Assembly (NCBI GenBank): GCA_017308135.1
Contig: JAFKFM010000006.1
Coordinates: forward strand, 561,724-625,723
DNA: 64,000 nucleotides
Origin: Alphaproteobacteria bacterium
Lineage (GTDB): Bacteria > Pseudomonadota > Alphaproteobacteria > CACIAM-22H2
Direction of reading: 5' to 3'
Shown: positions 29,142 through 38,260 of the stretch, piece after piece
Numbering within the stretch: the stretch's first letter is position 1
How the letters are laid out: each line of letters starts with the position of its first letter
The notes under the pieces: model-generated
Databases searched by the model: none
What the model was told of the DNA's origin: nothing
What the model saw: the letters and a program-made list of their open reading frames with translations, nothing else
Position numbers and translations under genes: made by a program

Positions 29142-29147
29142 TATAAT
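29142..29147 (+). promoter_or_regulatory. -10 element of the PAS/cyclase operon
   Basis: A perfect TATAAT with no clear -35. It is 9 nt before the ATG of the PAS gene, so the leader would be only about 3 nt. Confidence 0.4.
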
Positions 29148-29156
29148 TTGCGCTCC

Positions 29157-29621
29157 ATGAGCGCCGAACTTCTCGCTTCCATCGAACATGTGGGCCTGCG
29201 CGGCCTGTTCCGTTACTGGCTGCGCCATTGCCCGGCCAGCGGCAGCATTCCGCGCGCCAAGACCTTCGGCGTCGAAGGCCTGTCCGATTGGGCGCGCAAT
29301 CTGATCGTCATCGAAGTGCGCGCCGCGCAGAATTTCCGCTACGGTTTTTACGGCACGTCGTTCCGCAAGGCGTTCGGCATCGACATGACGGGCGCCAATG
29401 TGGATGATCTCCCGACCGAGCAGGCGAGCCTGCTGCGCGCCGAATATCGCCTCGTGCGGCGCACGCAACGCCCTTATTGGCGCGTCTATGCCGCGTGGTT
29501 CGGCAAGAACGACGAGCCGCAAACTTGGGAGCGTCTTTCCTTGCCGCTGACCAACGACAAAGGCGACGTGAAATTCATCCTCGCCGCTGCCTATCGCGTC
29601 GATCGCGCGAGCCGAGCATGA
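29157..29621 (+). CDS. PAS_5-type PAS domain protein
   Basis: A 154-aa soluble protein that consists of one PAS-like domain of the type common as a stand-alone protein in Rhodospirillales. Marks are the start LRGLFRYWLRHCPASGSIPRA, LIVIEVRAAQNFRYGFYGTSFRKAFG and TGANVDDLP, and the final strands PLTNDKGDVKFILAAAY. There is no output domain. It overlaps the downstream membrane adenylate cyclase by 4 bp, so it is probably a sensor or partner of the cyclase (inference). The ligand is unknown. Confidence 0.82.
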   Translation: MSAELLASIEHVGLRGLFRYWLRHCPASGSIPRAKTFGVEGLSDWARNLIVIEVRAAQNFRYGFYGTSFRKAFGIDMTGANVDDLPTEQASLLRAEYRLVRRTQRPYWRVYAAWFGKNDEPQTWERLSLPLTNDKGDVKFILAAAYRVDRASRA

Positions 29622-30613
29622 GCAAGCGCGCGCGCCTCGTCGCGATTTTGACGGCGCTGGCGACGGTGCTGAGCGCGATCTACGGCGCGTTCATGGGCGG
29701 GCCCGAAGGTTCGCAAGGCGGGGCGATCCGCGGCGTGATCGCGGGCCTGCCGATCAGCTTGGCGATCGGCTTGTTCGAATCTTACGTCGTCGATGGGCCC
29801 GCCGGGCGGCGCTTGCGCGCGGCACCCTTCGCGATTTCGCTGCTCGCGCGCTTCGTCGCGTGGTGGGCGGCGATCCTTGCCGGCCTCGTGCTGATGCGCT
29901 GGTCGATGCCCTATCCCAACGCCAGCCGCGTGCCGGAATTCCTGGCCGATATCGCGTTCAGCTTCGCGCTGCTGGCGGCCGCGTCGTCCTATCTGTCGAT
30001 CGACCGCTTGCTCGGCAAAGGCAATTTGTGGCGGCTGATGATCGGTCGCTATCATCGCCCGCGCGAGGAATCGCGGCTCTTCCTGTTTCTCGACATGGAA
30101 GGCTCGACCGCCGCTGCGGAGAAACTCGGCGCCCCCCGTTTCCTCGAACTCTTGGGCGGCGCGATACTCGACGCGACGCCGCCGATCCTCGAATCGCGCG
30201 GCGAAATCCATCGCTATATCGGCGACGAGATCGTCGTGACTTGGCCCATCGCGCGCGCCGACGACGCGGTCAAAGGCGCCATCGCGACGATCGCCGCCCT
30301 CGATGCGCTCGCCCCCGATTACGTCGCGCGTTTCGGTATCGCGCCGCGCTTTCGCGGCGGCTTGCATGGCGGCGCGGTGGCGGTGGGCGAAATCGGCGAC
30401 GTGCGGCGCGAGATCGTCTATCTCGGCGATGCGGTCAACGTCGCCAAGCGGTTGGAAACCGAAGCGGGCGCCCGGCGCGCGCGCTTGCTGGTTTCGGGCG
30501 ATGTGGTCGCGGGGCTGCGTGATGCGGGGCTTCGCGCGCGGCTGACCGACCTTGGCGAGATTCCCATCGCCGGCCGCGCGGCACCGTTGCGGACGTATAT
30601 CGCCGCGGTCTGA
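29618..30613 (+). CDS. Membrane-bound class III adenylate/guanylate cyclase
   Basis: Predicted to make a cyclic nucleotide at the cytoplasmic face. Residues 1-140 have about four membrane helices; the cyclase homology domain follows from about residue 155. The first metal aspartate is in LFLFLDMEGST and the second in YIGDEIVVTWP. The transition-state region is VYLGDAVNVAKRLE. The tail is short. A single cyclase domain implies a homodimer. It is coupled to the PAS gene upstream and convergent with ccmI, whose stop is adjacent. ATP versus GTP preference is not clear from sequence. Confidence 0.88.
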   Translation: MSKRARLVAILTALATVLSAIYGAFMGGPEGSQGGAIRGVIAGLPISLAIGLFESYVVDGPAGRRLRAAPFAISLLARFVAWWAAILAGLVLMRWSMPYPNASRVPEFLADIAFSFALLAAASSYLSIDRLLGKGNLWRLMIGRYHRPREESRLFLFLDMEGSTAAAEKLGAPRFLELLGGAILDATPPILESRGEIHRYIGDEIVVTWPIARADDAVKGAIATIAALDALAPDYVARFGIAPRFRGGLHGGAVAVGEIGDVRREIVYLGDAVNVAKRLETEAGARRARLLVSGDVVAGLRDAGLRARLTDLGEIPIAGRAAPLRTYIAAV

Positions 30614-32011
30614 CTATTCGGCGCGTTTCAGCTTTTCGATGCGCTCGGTCAAATCGGCGCGCGCGGGCGAATCCGCCGGGATCGTGTCGAGCAAACGTTG
30701 CCACAACGCCGTCGCCGCCAGCTTGTTGCCCGCGTTCGCGGCGTCGAGGCCGTTGAGCCACAGCGCCGCCGGGTTCGCGGGCTCAAGCTCCAACAAGCGC
30801 GCCATCGCGACGCGCCCCGGCTCGGGCAAGCGCTCGGCCTCGGGCACCAGATCGAGCAGCGCATCGGCGTAGTCCTGCAGCACGCCGACATTGTTGGGCA
30901 CGATCGCGGCCGTGCGCGCGAAAGCGGTAAGCGCCTTGTCCTTCTCGCCCAGCACGCGCCAGCTGCGCGCCAAACGCCGCCAGCCATCCAGATCGTCGGG
31001 TTGCGCCTCGAGACGCGTCGCGAGCGATTCGACCATCGTGCGGATGGCGGCGAGGCGATCGGCGTCGGGCAAGGCGGCGATGCCCGCGCCGCCGGGCGGC
31101 ACGATCGACGGCGGGCCCAGCGTGATCTGGGCCGGCGGATTATTGGCCGTGGCGCGAAGGCCGCGCAGATTGATGCGCGATTCCTTGGCCGCTTCCTCCA
31201 TGCGCGCACGCACGGTTTCGACCCAGGGCGCGTCCTTGGGCGAGGCGGCGATCAGATCGAACCAAATCCGCACGGCGTCGCGCGCTTGCCCCGCTTGCAG
31301 CCGCGCCAAGCCGGTGAAGAAACGCGCGCGCGGATCGCCGGGGGCCACTTCCAGCACGCGCGCGAAGGCCGCTTCGGCTTCCGGCGTCACGTTGCCGTCA
31401 TTGGCGGCGACCGCCGCTTCGCCCAGCAGCCCGGCGATCTCCGGCGGTTTGCCGGCGATCTCGTCGGCCTTGCGCCACGCGGTCAAGGCTTCGGCGGTTT
31501 GGCCGATGGCGCTCGTCGCTTGCGCCAAACGTATCCAGGCTTCCAGATCGTTGGGGTCTTGCGCCGTGCGCTCGCGCATCGTTTGCGCGAAACGCACGAT
31601 CTGCTGGCGATCGCTTTCGCCTTCATCGGGGCCTTGCATCCGCCGCTCGGCCAAAGGCTGGCCGGGCAGGCCGGGCGCGCCGCGATCGGCGTAAAGCGCC
31701 ACACCCGCCAGCGGCAAAGCCAGCACCAGCAGCGCCGCGAGTTTACGCAAAGCGGGCTGCGCCACGCTGCCTTCGGCCGTTTCGTTCGCGACCGCCAGCA
31801 AGCGCCGGCCGATTTCCGCGCGCGCGGCTTTGGCTTCCGCTTCGCCGATGGCGCCGCGCGCCATGTCGCGATCGATCTCGGCCAATTGGTCGCGATAGAT
31901 TTCCTTGTCGAACTCGGCGCGCGATTGCGCGTTCGCCTTGGGCCGCAGCAGCGGCCACAACACGGCGCCGATACTCGAGACCGCCAGAAGAATCGCCAGC
32001 GCCCAGATCAT
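30614..32011 (-). CDS. ccmI: Cytochrome c maturation protein CcmI
   Basis: Apocytochrome chaperone of the heme-lyase complex. Of 465 aa, the first 20 form a membrane helix (MIWALAILLAVSSIGAVLW) and a second lies near residues 100-120, with a charged cytoplasmic loop between. The remaining 340 residues are a periplasmic TPR region, for example LEAWIRLAQATSAIGQTAEAL and PGDPRARFFTGLARLQAGQ. The ATG at 32011 overlaps the ccmH stop. It is the last gene of the ccm operon. Confidence 0.93.
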   Translation of the reverse strand: MIWALAILLAVSSIGAVLWPLLRPKANAQSRAEFDKEIYRDQLAEIDRDMARGAIGEAEAKAARAEIGRRLLAVANETAEGSVAQPALRKLAALLVLALPLAGVALYADRGAPGLPGQPLAERRMQGPDEGESDRQQIVRFAQTMRERTAQDPNDLEAWIRLAQATSAIGQTAEALTAWRKADEIAGKPPEIAGLLGEAAVAANDGNVTPEAEAAFARVLEVAPGDPRARFFTGLARLQAGQARDAVRIWFDLIAASPKDAPWVETVRARMEEAAKESRINLRGLRATANNPPAQITLGPPSIVPPGGAGIAALPDADRLAAIRTMVESLATRLEAQPDDLDGWRRLARSWRVLGEKDKALTAFARTAAIVPNNVGVLQDYADALLDLVPEAERLPEPGRVAMARLLELEPANPAALWLNGLDAANAGNKLAATALWQRLLDTIPADSPARADLTERIEKLKRAE

Positions 32012-32457
32012 TCGCGGCGCTCCACGATCGCCTTCAAACGCGCTTCTTCTTCCGCGCTGAGCGGCGCTTCGGCGGCGGGTTTGCGCCGGCGCAGATAGAC
32101 GAAGGCGCCCGCCGCGCCCAATAACAGGATCGCCAACGGGCCAAACCACAGCACCGCCGTATCCTCGCGCATCGGCGGACGCAGCAGCACGTAATCGCCG
32201 TAGCGGCGCACGACATAGTCGAGCACGCCCGCGTCGCTGTCGCCCGCGACCAACCGCTCGCGCACCAAACGGCGCAGATCGGCGGCCAAGGGCGCGTTGG
32301 AATCGTCGATCGATTGGTTCTGGCAAACCTGACAGCGCAGTTCCAAGCTCAAGGCGCGCGCGCGCGCTTCGAGTGCGGGGTCCGCGAGCCGTTCGCTGGG
32401 CAGCACGGCCAAAGCCGGGCCCGCCATCAGCATCAACAGGAAAGCGAGCCGCTTCAT
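32008..32457 (-). CDS. ccmH: Cytochrome c maturation protein CcmH
   Basis: Thiol reductase of the heme-ligation step. It is 149 aa: a signal peptide to about residue 17, the redox motif LRCQVCQN with Cys42 and Cys45, then a three-helix domain. A membrane helix lies at about 105-125 (VLWFGPLAILLLGAAGAFV) and a charged cytoplasmic tail follows. This is the short CcmH lacking the TPR part, which is supplied by CcmI. It overlaps ccmG and ccmI by 4 bp each. Confidence 0.95.
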   Translation of the reverse strand: MKRLAFLLMLMAGPALAVLPSERLADPALEARARALSLELRCQVCQNQSIDDSNAPLAADLRRLVRERLVAGDSDAGVLDYVVRRYGDYVLLRPPMREDTAVLWFGPLAILLLGAAGAFVYLRRRKPAAEAPLSAEEEARLKAIVERRE

Positions 32458-32993
32458 GGTTTGCGCTTCAATTCTTCGATCAGCGGCAGGATTTGGTTGT
32501 TCAGCATGTCGGGCGTGACCGCGCCGACATGCTTGAAACGGATCGTGCCGGTCTTGTCGACGACGAACGTCTCCGGCACGCCGTAGACGCCCCAATCGAT
32601 GGCGACGCGGCCGTCGAAATCCCAGCCGATCGCCTTATAGGGGTTGCCGAGCTCGCGCAGCCATTTGGCCGAATCCTCGGCCTTGTCCTTGTAGGAAATG
32701 CCGTAGATCGGCACGGCGTTGTCGCGCGCGAGGCGCATGAAAATCGGATGCTCGATCCGGCACGGCGCGCACCACGATGCGAAGACGTTGACCAGCGCCA
32801 CTTCACCTTTCAGGCCGGCACTGGTCAGCGCGGGTTTGCCCGTGCCCGCGATTTCGGGCAGCGCGAATTCGGGGATCGGCTTGTCGATCAGCGCCGACGG
32901 GATCTTGCTGGGATCGCGCGTCAGGCCGAAACCGAAATAGACCGCCACGCCCGCGAAGACGAGCAGCGGCAGAATGAACAGGAGACGCTTCAT
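32454..32993 (-). CDS. ccmG: Thiol:disulfide interchange protein CcmG/DsbE
   Basis: Periplasmic membrane-anchored thioredoxin that keeps the heme-binding Cys of apocytochromes reduced. Of 179 aa, residues 5-22 form the anchor. The active site is WCAPC (Cys75, Cys78), followed by the cis-proline segment YGVPETFVVD. The family acidic residues in the central insert (SYKDKAEDSAKWL) are present. It overlaps ccmF and ccmH by 4 bp. Confidence 0.95.
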   Translation of the reverse strand: MKRLLFILPLLVFAGVAVYFGFGLTRDPSKIPSALIDKPIPEFALPEIAGTGKPALTSAGLKGEVALVNVFASWCAPCRIEHPIFMRLARDNAVPIYGISYKDKAEDSAKWLRELGNPYKAIGWDFDGRVAIDWGVYGVPETFVVDKTGTIRFKHVGAVTPDMLNNQILPLIEELKRKP

Positions 32994-35026
32994 TCGGCCG
33001 CCGTCGGCAGTGCGGCGTGCGGCAAACGCTGTGGGGCGCCCACGCGATGGCGCCGGTCGGTGAGCGATACGCCCGCGCCGATCATCATCACCAGCGCGCC
33101 CAGCCACACCCAGGGGACCAGCGGGTTGTGATAGATGCGCGCGGTCCACGCGACGTCCTGGCCCGCCATGGTCAGGAAGGCGGGCGGACCCGAAGCGCCG
33201 GGCTGGCCCGCGCCCTCGGGATCGCCGATCGTGGCGTAAAGATCGGCCAGCAGATTCGTGCGGATCGAGGCTTCGGTCGTCGTCGAACCCGCCGCCGGGA
33301 ACAGGCGTTTCTCCGGCGTCATCACCGCGTAAAGGCGTTCGTTCTTGTAAACCTCGAACACCGCGCGCGTGGCGATGTAGTTCGGTCCTTCCTGGCGCTG
33401 CGTGCCTTTGAACACGAAGCTATAGCCCGCGACGTCGAACGCGTCGCCCGCGCGTACCAATCGGATCACTTCGGTCTGCCACGCGGTCGAGCCGGTGATG
33501 CCGAGCACCATCAGGCCCAGCCCCGCATGCGCGATGGTCATGCCCCAGGCGGCGCGCGGCAGATTGACCGCGCGCGACCACACGGTGGCGAGCGGGGCGC
33601 GAAACAGCTTCACGCGTTCCGCCCATTCGACCAACGCGCCGAAGATCAGCCATGCGGCGAGGCCCATCGCCAACGCGGCGAGGACATGGCGGGTATTGTC
33701 GACGGCGAGCGTCAGCAGGATCACGCCGAGGCTGAGTGCGAGTGCCACCCACAGGCGCTGGAACACCGCCCCCAGTTCCGCGCGCTTCCAGCCCATCATC
33801 GGCCCGAACGACACGGCGATCAGCAGCGGCACCATCAACGGCACGAAGGTCGCGTTGAAGAAGGGCGGGCCGACCGAAACCTTGGCGCCGCCGATCGCTT
33901 CCAGGAACAAGGGATACAGCGTGCCGATGAACACGGTCGCGGTCGCCGTGCCCAGCAGCAGATTGTTCAGCACCAGCCCGCCTTCGCGGCTGATCGGCTG
34001 GAACAAGCCGCCGCCTTTCAGCATCGGGGCACGCCATGCGTACAGCGCCAGCGAGCCGCCGACGGCGATCACCAGAATCGCCAGGATGAACACGCCGCGC
34101 TTGGGATCGACCGCGAAAGCGTGGACGGAGGTGAGAATGCCCGATCGCACGAGGAACGTGCCGACCAGCGACAGCGCGAAAGCGAGAATGGCGAGCAGGA
34201 TCGTCCAGGTCTTCAGCGCGTCGCGCTTTTCCGCGACGATCGCCGAATGCAGCAACGCGGCACCGACCAGCCAGGGCATGAAGCTGGCGTTCTCGACCGG
34301 GTCCCAGAACCACCAGCCGCCCCAGCCCAATTCGTAATAGGCCCACCAGGAGCCGAGCGCGATGCCGCCGGTCAGCGCCGACCACGCGGCCAGCGTCCAG
34401 GGCCGCACCCAGCGCGCCCAGGCGGCATCCACGCGGCCTTCGATCAACGCCGCCATCGCGAAGGCGAACACGATCGAGAAGCCGACATAGCCGAGATAAA
34501 GCAGCGGCGGATGGAAGGCGAGACCGGGATCCTGCAACAACGGATTGAGGTCCTGCCCGTCCGGCGGCGGCGGGAACACGCGATTGAACGGGTTCGACGT
34601 GAACACGATGAAGGCGAGGAAGGCCACACCGATCATCGCCTGGATCGACAAGGTGCGCGCCTTCAAACCCGGCGGCAGATTGCGCCCGAACGCGGCGACG
34701 GCCGCCCCGAACAGCGCCAGGATCAGCGCCCACAGCACCATCGAGCCTTCGTGATTTCCCCACGAACCGCTGACCTTGTAGAGCATGGGCTTCGCGGAGT
34801 GCGAGTTGCGCACCACGTTTTCGACCGTGAAGTCGGAAACGACGAAGGAATAGATCAGGCAGCCGAACGCCAAGGCGACCAGGAAGAACTGCGCATAGGC
34901 CGCGGGCTTGGCCGTCGCCATCAAGGCGGGGTCGCGCGCTTGCGCGCCCGCCAGCGGTAGCACCGATTGGATCAGCGCCACGCAAAGTGCCAGGATCAAC
35001 GCGATATGGCCAAGCTCGGGCGCCAT
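32990..35026 (-). CDS. ccmF: Cytochrome c heme lyase subunit CcmF
   Basis: Integral membrane heme lyase component of 678 aa with some 15 hydrophobic segments. The tryptophan-rich periplasmic WWD motif is present as GWGGWWFWDPVENASFMPW. Upstream is GSWGNHEGSMVLW, which supplies conserved His residues, and further His follow in SVHAFAVDP and MTIAHAGLG. The C-terminal periplasmic domain before the last helix is of usual size. It is in the middle of the ccm operon, coupled on its downstream (ccmG) side. Confidence 0.95.
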   Translation of the reverse strand: MAPELGHIALILALCVALIQSVLPLAGAQARDPALMATAKPAAYAQFFLVALAFGCLIYSFVVSDFTVENVVRNSHSAKPMLYKVSGSWGNHEGSMVLWALILALFGAAVAAFGRNLPPGLKARTLSIQAMIGVAFLAFIVFTSNPFNRVFPPPPDGQDLNPLLQDPGLAFHPPLLYLGYVGFSIVFAFAMAALIEGRVDAAWARWVRPWTLAAWSALTGGIALGSWWAYYELGWGGWWFWDPVENASFMPWLVGAALLHSAIVAEKRDALKTWTILLAILAFALSLVGTFLVRSGILTSVHAFAVDPKRGVFILAILVIAVGGSLALYAWRAPMLKGGGLFQPISREGGLVLNNLLLGTATATVFIGTLYPLFLEAIGGAKVSVGPPFFNATFVPLMVPLLIAVSFGPMMGWKRAELGAVFQRLWVALALSLGVILLTLAVDNTRHVLAALAMGLAAWLIFGALVEWAERVKLFRAPLATVWSRAVNLPRAAWGMTIAHAGLGLMVLGITGSTAWQTEVIRLVRAGDAFDVAGYSFVFKGTQRQEGPNYIATRAVFEVYKNERLYAVMTPEKRLFPAAGSTTTEASIRTNLLADLYATIGDPEGAGQPGASGPPAFLTMAGQDVAWTARIYHNPLVPWVWLGALVMMIGAGVSLTDRRHRVGAPQRLPHAALPTAAE

Positions 35027-35027
35027 G

Positions 35028-35504
35028 TCAGTTCTTCGCCCCCGGCGGTTCGGTATGCTGCCAGCGCCCCGAACGCTTCAGCGCTTCGGCGACTTCGGGC
35101 GGCATGTAGTTTTCGTCGTGGCGCGCCAGCACTTCGCTGGCGGTGAACACGCCGTCGGCCGCGAGCTTGCCGTTGGCGACCACACCTTGGCCTTCGCGGA
35201 ACAGATCGGGCAACACGCCGCGATAGACGACGGGCACGGCGTGCTCCAGATCGGTCACGCGGAATTTGACTTCGGTGCTGCCCGTGACGCGTTCCAGCGA
35301 GCCTTCTTCGACCAAGCCGCCGATGCGCATCTGGCGGTCGAGCGGCGCCTTATGCGTCGCCACGTCGGTCGGCGTACGGAAGAACACGAGATGATCGTCG
35401 AACGCCGTCAGCGTCAACGCGGCGGCGGTCCCGAGACCGATCATCGCCAGCAGCAGCACGGCCATGCGGCGGCGTTTGGCGGCGCGCGCTTTGGGAAGTT
35501 TCAT
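35028..35504 (-). CDS. ccmE: Heme chaperone CcmE
   Basis: Holds heme covalently in the periplasm on its way to cytochromes c. It is 158 aa, with a single N-terminal membrane helix (residues 14-33) and an OB-fold domain. The heme-attachment motif HDENY places the reactive His at about 129 with the axial Tyr at 133. The ATG at 35504 overlaps the ccmD stop. An upstream in-frame reading is not needed. Confidence 0.95.
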   Translation of the reverse strand: MKLPKARAAKRRRMAVLLLAMIGLGTAAALTLTAFDDHLVFFRTPTDVATHKAPLDRQMRIGGLVEEGSLERVTGSTEVKFRVTDLEHAVPVVYRGVLPDLFREGQGVVANGKLAADGVFTASEVLARHDENYMPPEVAEALKRSGRWQHTEPPGAKN

Positions 35505-35659
35505 GGCGCGTCCTCGCGCTCGAACGCGGCGAGATCGGCTTCCAGCCCGCGCAAACGGCGCCAGCTCGACACGCCCAGGCCGATCACCACCACGGCCGTC
35601 AGCGCGTAGCTCGTCCACACATAGATCGCGTAGCCGCCCATGGCGAAATACTCGCTCAT
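35501..35659 (-). CDS. ccmD: Heme exporter protein CcmD
   Basis: A small 52-aa membrane protein joining CcmC and CcmE. The hydrophobic helix is preceded by the family pattern [18 protein letters not shown], and a charged cytoplasmic tail with [12 protein letters not shown] follows. It is 4-bp overlapped with both ccmC and ccmE. It is short but its place and sequence leave little doubt. Confidence 0.92.
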   Translation of the reverse strand: MSEYFAMGGYAIYVWTSYALTAVVVIGLGVSSWRRLRGLEADLAAFEREDAP

Positions 35660-36393
35660 AGCGCGGGGCTCCCCGACAAGCGCGCCTGGACGAGGGCGCC
35701 CAAGCGCCGCTCGATCAATTCGGCTTGGATGCGCACCAGCGCCAACACAACAAAGAGCAGCGTGTAGCCGACCGCCATCGCCAGCAACGGCCACAGCATC
35801 GACGGATGGATCGCCGGCCCGTCGAGCCGCATCACCGAGGCGGGCTGATGCAGCGTGTTCCACCAATCGACCGAGAATTTGATGATCGGCAGATTGACGG
35901 CACCGACGAGGGCGAGCACGGCGGAAGCGCGGCTCCCTCGCGTCGCGTCGTCGAACGCGTTGTTGAGCGCCATATAGGCGAGATAGACGAAGAACAGGAT
36001 CAGCACCGAGGTCAGGCGCGCATCCCATTCCCACCACGTGCCCCACATCGGCTTGCCCCACAGCGAGCCGGTGGCGAGGCACAGGAAGGTGAACGCCGCC
36101 CCGATGGGTGCGATGGCGCGGCCCGCGACTTCCGCCAACGGATGGCGCCAAACGAGCGTCGCCGCCCCCGCCAATGCGAGATTCGCGTAGACGAACATCG
36201 CCATCCAAGCGGCGGGCACGTGGATATACATGATCCGTACGCTCTGCCCTTGCTGGTAGTCGGGCGGCGAAACGAACAGCGCTTGATACAAGCCGTAGCC
36301 CAGGCACAACGCCGCGCCGCCGGCCGCCCAGGGAAAGATCCGGGCGGACAACCGCTTGAAATTGGCGGGGCTGGCGAAACGATGCCAATTCAC
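35656..36393 (-). CDS. ccmC: Heme exporter protein CcmC
   Basis: Membrane protein that loads heme onto CcmE. It has about 245 aa with six hydrophobic helices and the WWD domain [15 protein letters not shown], flanked by conserved His (YIHVPAAWM and [14 protein letters not shown] loops). I prefer the GTG at 36393, which has AGG at a good distance. A TTG two codons upstream (36399) is too close to that site. It overlaps ccmD by 4 bp. It is separated from ccmB by an unusual 127-bp gap. Confidence 0.93.
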   Translation of the reverse strand: MNWHRFASPANFKRLSARIFPWAAGGAALCLGYGLYQALFVSPPDYQQGQSVRIMYIHVPAAWMAMFVYANLALAGAATLVWRHPLAEVAGRAIAPIGAAFTFLCLATGSLWGKPMWGTWWEWDARLTSVLILFFVYLAYMALNNAFDDATRGSRASAVLALVGAVNLPIIKFSVDWWNTLHQPASVMRLDGPAIHPSMLWPLLAMAVGYTLLFVVLALVRIQAELIERRLGALVQARLSGSPAL

Positions 36394-36520
36394 GGGCAAA
36401 CCTGCGGTTTTTCCTGCGTCGCGATGGGGGGACTATGGCGCGCGGGAATGTGAAAATCCAACCCAATGAAGGCGACAAGATGGCGCGGTGCCCGGGAAGT
36501 TGAACACCGCATCGCGGGGG
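36394..36520 (-). other. Non-coding gap between ccmB and ccmC
   Basis: 127 bp, the largest gap within the otherwise overlapping ccm operon. On the minus strand there is a GCGGTG...CACCGC hairpin without a T run. I see no convincing promoter. It may hold an internal start, or an RNA processing site. Confidence 0.35.
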
Positions 36521-37186
36521 TTATTCCGCCGCCTGGCGCAACGATGCCGCCATGGCGAAGGGGGCGATCGTCAGGGCGAAGACCGACAAGCCCGCCAGCA
36601 GGAAAAGATGGGGGCGCGGGCTCAGCCCCGCGATCGCCGCATCGACCGCCGCGACCGCGAAAATCAGGATGGGTACCGTCAGCGGCAGTACGATCAGGGC
36701 GAGCAGCGCGCCGCCGCGCCGCGCATTGACCGACAAAGCGGCGCCGATCCCGCCGAACAGCGACAGGCCGGGCGTGCCCAGCACCAGGGTCAGCAGCAGC
36801 GTCGCGTAACCTTCCGCCGGCAGATGCAGCATCGTCGCGACGATGGGCGAAATCGCGATCAACGGCAGCGCCGTGGTGATCCATTGCGCCGCGACTTTGG
36901 CCAAAGCGAGAAGTTCGAGCGGTGCAGGCGCTGTGACCAGCAAATCGAGCGAGCCGTCCTCCGCCTCCGCCTGGAACAAGCGGTCGAGCGACATGAGGCA
37001 CGCGAGCAAGGCGGTCACCCACACGATGCCGATGGCGACGCGCGCCAGGATTTGCGGCTCGGGCCCGATGCCGAACGGAAAAAGCGACGCGGCGATGACG
37101 AAGAAGGCGAGGATCGTCGCGATCTCGTTCGGGTGGCGCCAAGCCATCCGCACATCGCGCGCGATCAGGGCGAAAGCGGCGCTCAT
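36521..37186 (-). CDS. ccmB: Heme exporter protein CcmB
   Basis: Membrane subunit of the CcmAB ABC transporter that releases holo-CcmE. It is 221 aa with six hydrophobic helices. Known family parts are MAWRHPNEIATILAFFVIA near the start, GIVWVTALLACLMSLDRLF, and TPGLSLFGGIGAALS. The ATG at 37186 overlaps the ccmA stop by 4 bp. Confidence 0.94.
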   Translation of the reverse strand: MSAAFALIARDVRMAWRHPNEIATILAFFVIAASLFPFGIGPEPQILARVAIGIVWVTALLACLMSLDRLFQAEAEDGSLDLLVTAPAPLELLALAKVAAQWITTALPLIAISPIVATMLHLPAEGYATLLLTLVLGTPGLSLFGGIGAALSVNARRGGALLALIVLPLTVPILIFAVAAVDAAIAGLSPRPHLFLLAGLSVFALTIAPFAMAASLRQAAE

Positions 37187-37815
37187 GCGGCTTTCCGTTC
37201 GCCCAGCGTCAACGTGACGGCTTCGGCGCCCGCGAAATCCAAATGCGTCGCGGCGACGACGATGCCGCCGCTTTCGCGATGTGCCGCGATGGCGGTTTCC
37301 AAACGCGCGGTCGACTCCGCGTCGAGCCCGTTGGTCGGCTCGTCGAGCAGCCACAAGGGCGCGGGGGCGGCGATCAACCGCGCGAGCGCCACGCGCTTGC
37401 GCTGGCCTTGGCTCAACAACCTTGCCGGCAGATCGGCAAGTTTGGTCAGCGCGAACGCGTCGAGTGCCGCGCCGATCTTGTCGGCCGCTTGGCCGCGCAA
37501 GCGTGCGTGAAAAACCAGATGCTCGGCGATGGTGAGGGCGGGTTTCAGCGCGTCGCTATGCCCCGCATAGGAAACGCGCGCGCGGTGCGCGTCGGGATCG
37601 TCGGCGATGTCTTCGCCGTTCCACAGCAGCGCGCCATGCGCGGGCCCGATCAAGCCCGCCATCATCCGCAGCAGACTGGATTTGCCCGCGCCGTTGGGGC
37701 CGCGCAGCACCAGCAAGCCGCCGGCCTCGGCGCGGAAATCCAATTGCCGGAACACGATCCGCCCGCCGCGCAGACAGGCGAGATCATGGGCTTCGAACGC
37801 GGCGCGACCGATCAT
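37183..37815 (-). CDS. ccmA: Heme exporter ATP-binding protein CcmA
   Basis: ATPase of the CcmAB transporter, 210 aa. It has Walker A GPNGAGKSS, the ABC signature LSQGQRKRV, Walker B PLWLLDEPT and a switch His in ATHLD. It is the first gene of the ccm operon, so the operon promoter should lie in 37816-38100. There is no clear ribosome site: the stretch before the ATG is GC-rich with CCCCC. Confidence 0.95.
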   Translation of the reverse strand: MIGRAAFEAHDLACLRGGRIVFRQLDFRAEAGGLLVLRGPNGAGKSSLLRMMAGLIGPAHGALLWNGEDIADDPDAHRARVSYAGHSDALKPALTIAEHLVFHARLRGQAADKIGAALDAFALTKLADLPARLLSQGQRKRVALARLIAAPAPLWLLDEPTNGLDAESTARLETAIAAHRESGGIVVAATHLDFAGAEAVTLTLGERKAA

Positions 37816-38260
37816 GGGGGCGCAATCTATCGAAGATGCGAGGAGAAGGAAAAAGCAGGGGAAAAAAATCGGCGGGCGGGGCGATACATCCACGCCCCAA
37901 CCCGCCTTCGCGCAAGTTCCCGAGGGGACTGGAGTCCGGGGAGTCCGTCTCGGGCGAGAGGTCGGCGGAACCTTTGTGTGCGCGATCACCGTCGTTCCGT
38001 CGATGCGCATATAACGGGCCGGATCGGGCGCTATTCGGGCGCGTTTATGGCCAAATCGTGATTTTTGCCAAGCTATTGTAACCGCTTGTAAATTCGTGAC
38101 TGAAACGGATCAGTTGCGCGTTGTGTGCATCCAATTCGTCTCGATACATGCGCAAAGCGCATGCCTTGCCTCGCGGCTTATCGCAAGTCATTCGCCAAAA
38201 GGTGGCGCATCTTCCCCTGCGTTCGCGCCGGGACATGACCCGGCCGTCATGGAGAGAAAA
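37816..38260. other. 445-bp intergenic region upstream of ccmA and a small ORF
   Basis: No convincing gene. The part next to ccmA is purine-rich, 37840-37870. At 38040-38110 the sequence turns AT-rich and is the best place for promoters: TTGCCA (38067) with TAAATT about 18 nt on is one weak plus-strand candidate. A GGAAC followed by CGTT at wrong spacing near 37970 is noted under rejected items. Open frames crossing this stretch lack ribosome sites and codon bias. Confidence 0.4.

Noticed and set aside
37965..38000. EcfG (general stress) promoter, GGAAC ... CGTT
   Set aside because: Spacing to CGTT is about 21 nt, not 16-17, and no gene starts properly after it.
37836..38081. 81-codon plus-strand frame upstream of the small ORF
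   Set aside because: Arg/Ser/Pro-rich, no ribosome site, overlapping what should be the ccmA promoter region.
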